The notes under the pieces were generated by a model that saw only the letters and a list, made by a program, of their open reading frames with translations, did not search any database and was not told the DNA's origin. Made by a program: the position numbers and the translations under genes. Of a stretch of DNA of 10,347 nt, positions 6,203-10,347 are shown one piece after another. Positions within the stretch are counted from its first letter, which is position 1; the number at the start of each line of letters is the position of its first letter. The DNA is from Rhodospirillales bacterium (lineage in GTDB: Bacteria; Pseudomonadota; Alphaproteobacteria; Acetobacterales; Acetobacteraceae). The stretch spans positions 1 to 10,347 of the forward strand of contig JAATGE010000415.1 in assembly GCA_015654825.1 (NCBI GenBank), in the 5' to 3' direction.

Positions 6203-6796
6203 TTCCTTCGGGTGCCTCTGGCATAGCCGATCGATCCTGTAGAGACCGTGAACCTGTTGCAGATCGGTGCGCAATTCGGGCGCAGCCGCGGCTATGAAAC
6301 TCTCCGCCGCCTCGTCGCCCGTGCAGGGATTATCCGCTCTGCCAAGCCAGTTCACCAGCAGCACCACGCCTGTCGCCGCAAGTCCCTCGCAGACGCGCCG
6401 CGCCATGCACGCCAGATCATCCGGGGACAGGAAATACAGTATTTCCGACAGCACGATCAGATCGTACTGGCCAAGCGGCCATTGGTGGGGAGCGCCGAGC
6501 TGGCTGAAACTGATGTGCGGCATGTCGGCGCAGCGGGCGCGCGCGACGGCGAGCGGCGCGGCCGCGACATCGAGCCCGTGGACCGCGTCGCAGCGTTGCG
6601 CGAGTAATCGCGTCAATTCGCCGATGGAACATCCGACTTCGAGCGCGGCGCGGAACCGGCGCGATGGCAGCGCGGCCAGCGTGGCTGCGTATTTGCGGCG
6701 CTCATAGGCGCTGGAGCGGAACTGCCAGGGGTCGTCGGACGCGGCATAGAGGCGGTCGAAATAGGCGGCGTCACGCGATGCACGGCCGGCGCTCAC
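6125..6796 (-). CDS. NodS-like SAM-dependent methyltransferase with repeat-derived tail
   Basis: The 223-residue class I methyltransferase uses S-adenosylmethionine. The N-terminal block YFDRLYAASDDPWQFRSSAYERRKY (12-36) is typical of the NodS-type nodulation methyltransferase group. Motif I is LEVGCSIGELT (52-62), an acidic motif II follows in GLDVAAAPLAVAR, and YDLIVLSEILYFL is the motif IV region. NodS itself N-methylates the deacetylated end of Nod factor, so an amino-sugar target is plausible but unproven. GTG 6796 is chosen because it overlaps the PIG-L stop as GTGA and opens the conserved domain; the longer frame to 7090 lies inside the PIG-L gene. Residues 198-223 (EGQGSALDP onward) are encoded by the repeat block, so the native C-terminus was extended or replaced. 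Confidence 0.88.
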   Translation of the reverse strand: MSAGRASRDAAYFDRLYAASDDPWQFRSSAYERRKYAATLAALPSRRFRAALEVGCSIGELTRLLAQRCDAVHGLDVAAAPLAVARARCADMPHISFSQLGAPHQWPLGQYDLIVLSEILYFLSPDDLACMARRVCEGLAATGVVLLVNWLGRADNPCTGDEAAESFIAAAAPELRTDLQQVHGLYRIDRLCQRHPKEGQGSALDPSRAACSRATGPETPNPQ

Positions 6797-7521
6797 GGTT
6801 TCAGGTACACTTCGTATGGACGCAGGCAGGCAGTGAGCAATGCGGAAGGCAGCGTGAAGCCTTCGGGATCGTCGTCGATCAGGCAGCCATGTTGCGATCG
6901 GTGGGCGGTGACGGCGGACCGCTTGGCGCTGACGTCGCGGGCGATATCGAGCCGCCAACCTCTGGCCTGCCCAGGCGGCAGGCTTGTGTCGCGCGGCAAC
7001 GTCCAGCCCCAGACCGGGTAGGCGCGATGGCGAATGCCGGTTCGCGCGGCGACCGCGCAGGCCATCAGATGGGCGGCCACATGGTCGCAATGCGGATCGT
7101 GAGCCCAGGGCGCGCAGATCGTTTCACAATCGGCGGCCAGTGCGGCGAGGCGCGTGACCGCTTCCTCAAAGGCGGGGCCAGCGTGCGGGGCCGCGGTGTC
7201 GCGCAGCCGCATGAACACGAGCGCGTCCGTATCCGTAAGACCGAGCGCGCGCACCGCGTCCGTGGCTTCCTGTTCACGCAGACGCTGCAAGGCGGCGGCA
7301 TTCATGGTGCTTGAGCCGGGATGGGAACCGGTGCCGTCGGTCAGCACCACGACCAGGGGGGTGCGGCCTTGCCTGCAAAGTTCGGCGATCAGGCCGCCGC
7401 AGCCGAGGCTTTCGTCATCCGGATGCGGCGCGAGGATCAGCGTGCGGCCGCGGCCGACGATCGTATCGACATCGGCGATCGGCAGGTTGGCCCAGGCAAT
7501 GTGGATCGCTGCTGCGCGCAT
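6793..7521 (-). CDS. PIG-L (LmbE-type) zinc N-deacetylase
   Basis: The 242-residue cytoplasmic enzyme has the PIG-L family signatures: APHPDDE (31-37) near the N-terminus and HCDH (144-147) in APWAHDPHCDHVAAH. By comparison with MshB, H33, D36 and H147 should bind zinc, with D35 as the general base and H144/D146 in the active site. Relatives remove acetyl or acyl groups from N-acylglucosamine in GPI, mycothiol, bacillithiol and antibiotic precursors. ATG 7521 is chosen because it overlaps the stop of the flavoprotein gene (TAATG) and the catalytic motif follows 30 residues later; the longer frame to 7626 lies within that gene. Its stop overlaps the methyltransferase GTG. In other bacteria I recall a fused PIG-L/methyltransferase protein, consistent with both acting on one substrate. 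Confidence 0.93.
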   Translation of the reverse strand: MRAAAIHIAWANLPIADVDTIVGRGRTLILAPHPDDESLGCGGLIAELCRQGRTPLVVVLTDGTGSHPGSSTMNAAALQRLREQEATDAVRALGLTDTDALVFMRLRDTAAPHAGPAFEEAVTRLAALAADCETICAPWAHDPHCDHVAAHLMACAVAARTGIRHRAYPVWGWTLPRDTSLPPGQARGWRLDIARDVSAKRSAVTAHRSQHGCLIDDDPEGFTLPSALLTACLRPYEVYLKP

Positions 7522-8657
7522 TACGGCAGGCCGACGCCGGGCGGGTGAGAAGTGAAATAGGTTGCCGCCTCGCTCAGCGCCTCGTCGGGCGCGGGCTGGC
7601 GCAGGTATGTGGCCAGATCGCGGCAAATGCGTTCAATCGGATTGGACTGGATGAAAGCGGAAAGGCCGAGCGAACGTTGCGTCAGTTGTAGTGTATCGAG
7701 GCAGGCGGCCTCGATGGCAATGCGGGCAAGGTTGACGGTGGCGACGGCATGTTCGGGATTGTGGTCGGCGTCCTCCGCGACCGGGGCGACGTGCAGCAGC
7801 CAAAGCCTGGCGGTTTGCGCATTGATCAGCATGCGGCCCAGCCGCTCGCGCTGTTCCGGACTGTCGGCGCGACCGCGGGCGACAAGTTCGTTGCGCACTG
7901 CCTCGACCAGGGCGGAAAGTCCACCTGCCGTCACCGCGGAGGCGCGCCAGGCGCCGCCGGAAAAGTCCGGCTCTCGCAAATAGCACTCGTCGGCACCGAA
8001 TACGGCATCGGGCGCATGGCGCACGCCGGTGAAATCGACGCAGCCCGTGCTGGCGCTGCGCACGCCCTGCAGGCCGGCGGGCAGGGTTCGTGTGATTTCA
8101 CCGGAGTTTAGCGGCAACAATAGCAGGCGGCGCTCGCCCTCCGGGCTCACGGCGGTGACGACGGCGCGCGTGGCATGGCCGGCCGCGGAACAAAACTGCT
8201 TGCGGCCATGCAGTTCGATGCCTTCGGATGTGGGGGTGTAGCGCAGGATTTCGTCGCTGTCCGTTACCCACAAAGCGTGCAGGTGGCCGGCACCGACGTC
8301 GCGGGCGGCGGTACGGCGCTGGAACGCATCGGCGTGCCGCATGACGAGTCGGACCGCGTTCAGATGACCTTCGAAGACGCGGCCCAACGAGATGCTGCCG
8401 CTGCCGATTAGATGCAGCACGGCCGCGGTTGCGGCCGATCGGGCCGGCTCCGTTCCGATGCCGAGGCCGCCCAGCAACGTGGGCAACATGGCGCGGAGGG
8501 CGCCGACACGGGTCAGCGCGGCGATGTCGTCGGTCGGAAAGCCGCCGGACGGGTCGAGGCGTTGGGCATTGGCCTGGCTGGCGCGGATGACGGGCTGCAT
8601 GCGTGCCAGCAGCGCGGTGATCGCCTCCTCGGCGTTATCGGCGGCATCGGTTCGCAT
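7521..8657 (-). CDS. Acyl-CoA-dehydrogenase-fold flavoprotein
   Basis: The 378-residue protein matches the acyl-CoA dehydrogenase superfamily: a helical N-terminal domain (about 1-135, with GSGSISLGRVFEGHLNA), a central beta domain (about 135-235, with WVTDSDEILRYTPTSEGIELHGRKQFCSAAGHA) and a C-terminal helical FAD-binding bundle. Near the end, RDLATYLRQPAP (346-357) aligns with the RDAKIYQIYEGT block of medium-chain acyl-CoA dehydrogenase, so the usual catalytic Glu falls on Pro355 and is apparently absent. It may therefore not be a fatty acyl-CoA dehydrogenase. The same fold includes flavin monooxygenases and amino-sugar N-oxygenases, and the deacetylase context makes that worth considering. 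ATG 8657 follows the glycosyltransferase TGA by two bases; the frame extending to 8948 overlaps that gene and is rejected. Confidence 0.87.
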   Translation of the reverse strand: MRTDAADNAEEAITALLARMQPVIRASQANAQRLDPSGGFPTDDIAALTRVGALRAMLPTLLGGLGIGTEPARSAATAAVLHLIGSGSISLGRVFEGHLNAVRLVMRHADAFQRRTAARDVGAGHLHALWVTDSDEILRYTPTSEGIELHGRKQFCSAAGHATRAVVTAVSPEGERRLLLLPLNSGEITRTLPAGLQGVRSASTGCVDFTGVRHAPDAVFGADECYLREPDFSGGAWRASAVTAGGLSALVEAVRNELVARGRADSPEQRERLGRMLINAQTARLWLLHVAPVAEDADHNPEHAVATVNLARIAIEAACLDTLQLTQRSLGLSAFIQSNPIERICRDLATYLRQPAPDEALSEAATYFTSHPPGVGLP

Positions 8658-8659
8658 GA

Positions 8660-9901
8660 TCACGCCGCGACGCGGTTGGGCGCGGGCGAGGCCCGCGCTT
8701 GGGTGTCGGGCGCATGTTTTTCGCACGCATGGATATCCCGTGCTTGGGCGCAAAGCGTCGAAGCGGCATCGATTTCCACCGCAAGGTCGGCGAATCTGAC
8801 ACGGCGTGGACGCAGCACGGCGCTGTGACTTTCCAGGTCCTTCCAGGCGCGGCCAAAGAACGGTGTGGACAAGGATTGGCGCACGATCTGCTCGGGCATG
8901 GCGAGTGCGTGGGCAAGCGGGGCACAGTCCGTGTACGCGGCCGCCCACATCGCGCGGGCTTGCGCGCGCAATGATATGCGGCGAAAGCGTTCGGACGCCG
9001 GCTCGATGGCGCTATCGGTAAACTCGTCCTGGCGGATAATGCGGCGGCGGATCGTATCCGCCATGCCGCCCGCCGCGCGCCCGAGCGTGCGGCCGGACAC
9101 CGTTACCCATACGGAATTTGCGTGCCGGATGCGGGCGTCCACCTGCCGAAGATTGTCGATGAAGGCGCGGTCCTCACCGCAGGAAATCGGCGGTATCCCC
9201 CCGGCGCGGCGCCATGCTCCGACAGTGACCGCAATGCTGGCCCCGGAACTTTCGGTGTGGCGGGGCCAGGGATCGGCCGGATCGGGATCGAGCAGGGCCG
9301 CGATTTCGTCGAGCAGCACGGCGAGACGGGCTTCGTTGGCATCGTCGTCGTGCAGGTGTGCCGGAATTATCATCGCGTCAATCGGATCAATCCTGGCTCG
9401 CCCGCATACCGCTTCGGCGCCGGCGGCGAGTTCGGTCAGGTTGGCTTCGATCCAGTCGGGTGCGACCTGCCCATCGGCATCCGTGGTCATCAGCACATCG
9501 CGATCGTGGAGGCCTTCCGCGGCGTTTTGCAACGCCAGGCGACGCGCGACGCCGGCGGTGGCACTGGCACCTTCGAGGTGGCGCTCGACAATATCAATGT
9601 CCACGTCAAGCTGGGGCGCAATGCCCCGCACGCATTCAAGAGTACCGTCCGTGCATCCATTTAGCAACAGCACGATGCGATCGGGCGCGGTCCCTTCCTG
9701 GCGCGCCAGGGCACTAAGGCAAGCCGCGATGTGCGCGGCCTCGTTACGCACGGGGATGGCGACAACGACGCGGCGGCGGGAAAGTGGCGAAGCGCTACGC
9801 GACCGGACGGCGCGGCGCGGTTGTTTCGAGACCAATCCGTCGATGTAGTGCGAGGGGACCGGTAGACGCCCGCTCGGCGGGAACTCATGACGGCACGACA
9901 T
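8660..9901 (-). CDS. Family 2 glycosyltransferase
   Basis: The 413-residue GT-A fold enzyme transfers a sugar from a nucleotide-sugar donor. Motifs seen: VVVAIPVRNEAAHI (45-58) at the start of the nucleotide-binding domain, LLLNGCTDGT (78-87), TTDADGQV (139-146) with D141-A-D143 as the metal-binding DxD, and CGEDRAF (241-247) as the likely catalytic acidic motif. No membrane helices are apparent, so it is cytoplasmic rather than a processive NodC-like synthase. A basic, low-complexity 42-residue leader precedes the domain and the C-terminal part (about 290-413) is not assigned. ATG 9901 is preferred over TTG 9904: AGGA lies six bases upstream of the ATG. It is first of four coupled genes; donor and acceptor are unknown. 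Confidence 0.88.
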   Translation of the reverse strand: MSCRHEFPPSGRLPVPSHYIDGLVSKQPRRAVRSRSASPLSRRRVVVAIPVRNEAAHIAACLSALARQEGTAPDRIVLLLNGCTDGTLECVRGIAPQLDVDIDIVERHLEGASATAGVARRLALQNAAEGLHDRDVLMTTDADGQVAPDWIEANLTELAAGAEAVCGRARIDPIDAMIIPAHLHDDDANEARLAVLLDEIAALLDPDPADPWPRHTESSGASIAVTVGAWRRAGGIPPISCGEDRAFIDNLRQVDARIRHANSVWVTVSGRTLGRAAGGMADTIRRRIIRQDEFTDSAIEPASERFRRISLRAQARAMWAAAYTDCAPLAHALAMPEQIVRQSLSTPFFGRAWKDLESHSAVLRPRRVRFADLAVEIDAASTLCAQARDIHACEKHAPDTQARASPAPNRVAA

Positions 9902-9972
9902 CAAATTTCCTGGCAGATGATGCTTATGCAGGCGGAACTAAGCTGGTCGCCGGTCGAGACGGCGAAGGGAAG

Positions 9973-10000
9973 TGCGGCCCGGGCGCGGGCCCGGGCCGCA
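9973..10000 (-). terminator. Perfect GC-rich hairpin after the stress gene
   Basis: TGCGGCCCGGGC (9973-9984) pairs perfectly with GCCCGGGCCGCA (9989-10000), a 12-bp stem with loop GCGG. It begins six bases past the stop of the YflT-like gene on the minus strand and is followed by the pyrimidine-rich CTTCCCTTC. It is a likely terminator for that gene. The 71 bases from here to ATG 9901 must then hold the promoter of the four-gene operon, where I see no clear -35/-10 pair. Confidence 0.7.
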
Positions 10001-10006
10001 TCGGCC

Positions 10007-10347
10007 TCATATGGTTGGTTCGGTCCGCAGCTGACGCTCGCGGTCCTGTTCCGACGGGGTGTAGGCAGGGGCATTCGCATCGAACCCGGTCCAACCGGAT
10101 TGACTGTAAATCTGCCGGCGCGCGCCCGCGTCGACCGCATGGTGCCGGCGCAGGATGGCGTCGACCGTCGGGGCCTGGGTTTCCTCGGTCCGCACGCTGA
10201 CCAAGGTACCGCCACGACGCACGCCCTCGGCGTAGACATTTGCGTCAGGTTCCGGAACGCCGTTGCCCACCATGGCACCGATCATTCCGCCGCCGGCACC
10301 ACCGACGACCGCACCGCCGGCGGCGCCCGCAGCGGCGGCGACCAGCC
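10007..10347 (-). CDS. YflT/17M-like glycine-zipper stress protein (partial, 5' end off window)
   Basis: The frame enters from the right edge and ends at TGA 10007-10009; 112 C-terminal residues are visible. They start with a small-residue stretch (AAAAGAAGGAVVGGAGGGMIGAMVG) forming a glycine zipper. GVPEPDANVYAEGVRRGGTLVSVR follows, then VDAILRRHHAVD and a polar tail. This order is typical, from memory, of the 'general stress protein 17M-like/YflT' group, whose N-terminal domain would lie beyond 10347. The glycine zipper may insert in or associate with membranes. The first in-frame ATG in view (10285) lies inside the zipper, so it is not taken as the start; the frame stays open to the window edge. 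Its biochemical role is unknown; it adds to the stress character of the region. Confidence 0.8.
   Translation of the reverse strand, partial: LVAAAAGAAGGAVVGGAGGGMIGAMVGNGVPEPDANVYAEGVRRGGTLVSVRTEETQAPTVDAILRRHHAVDAGARRQIYSQSGWTGFDANAPAYTPSEQDRERQLRTEPTI

Noticed and set aside
6796..7090. N-terminal extension of the methyltransferase
   Set aside because: It lies inside the PIG-L gene, is Arg-rich without family similarity, and GTG 6796 gives a coupled start at the conserved domain.
8658..8948. N-terminal extension of the ACAD-fold protein
   Set aside because: It overlaps the glycosyltransferase gene and is Arg/Cys/Pro-rich, unlike the family N-terminus.
8865..9848. 327-codon + strand frame opposite the glycosyltransferase
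   Set aside because: Arg/Ser/Ala-rich with no motifs, wholly antisense to a gene with intact GT2 motifs.
1..10347. CRISPR array, tRNA or rRNA genes
   Set aside because: No regularly spaced direct repeats, no cloverleaf-like sequence in the short intergenic gaps, and no rRNA-like stretch were noticed; this was read by eye only.

Overview
The window is GC-rich DNA, with long open antisense frames typical of high-GC codon bias. It looks like an alphaproteobacterial chromosome, most likely Acetobacteraceae. The protein types and the palindromic intergenic repeats built around 'CCAGGGCAGAGCCCTGG' and 'GGGGCCAGTGGGCCCC' point that way. This placement rests on recognition alone, since no rRNA or other marker gene is present.

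Left part, + strand (1-2735). A structured repeat block (21-213) comes first. A 25-residue membrane microprotein (300-377) follows, one base upstream of a four-helix 'PhnA-like' membrane protein (379-1263). Next come a manganese catalase with a complete set of metal ligands (1401-2165) and a small glycine-rich stress protein with three KGG-type repeats (2448-2735). Hairpins follow the PhnA-like gene, the catalase gene and the KGG gene.

Middle part, - strand (2817-5936). A YegS/BmrU-type lipid kinase overlaps a calcineurin-like phosphoesterase by ATGA. Downstream, after 115 bases, lies an Nramp-superfamily metal transporter whose metal-site residues are not canonical. The transporter converges on the KGG gene. 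Manganese catalase, metal transporter and stress proteins together suggest an oxidative or desiccation stress region.

Right part, - strand (6125-10347). A tightly coupled four-gene operon encodes a family 2 glycosyltransferase, an acyl-CoA-dehydrogenase-fold flavoprotein, a PIG-L-type zinc deacetylase and a NodS-like methyltransferase. Its junctions are a 2-base gap, a TAATG overlap and a GTGA overlap. The enzymes suggest a pathway that adds a sugar, removes an N-acyl group, and methylates and possibly oxidises the product, giving an unknown modified glycoconjugate. The operon lies downstream of a YflT/17M-like glycine-zipper stress protein that runs off the window, with a perfect 12-bp hairpin between them. 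A second repeat block (6006-6202) separates the operon from the lipid kinase and supplies the last 26 codons of the methyltransferase.

The two repeat blocks share the same modular layout and include a hairpin stem with a compensatory base-pair change. The main points for follow-up are the four-gene glycoconjugate cluster and this structured repeat.
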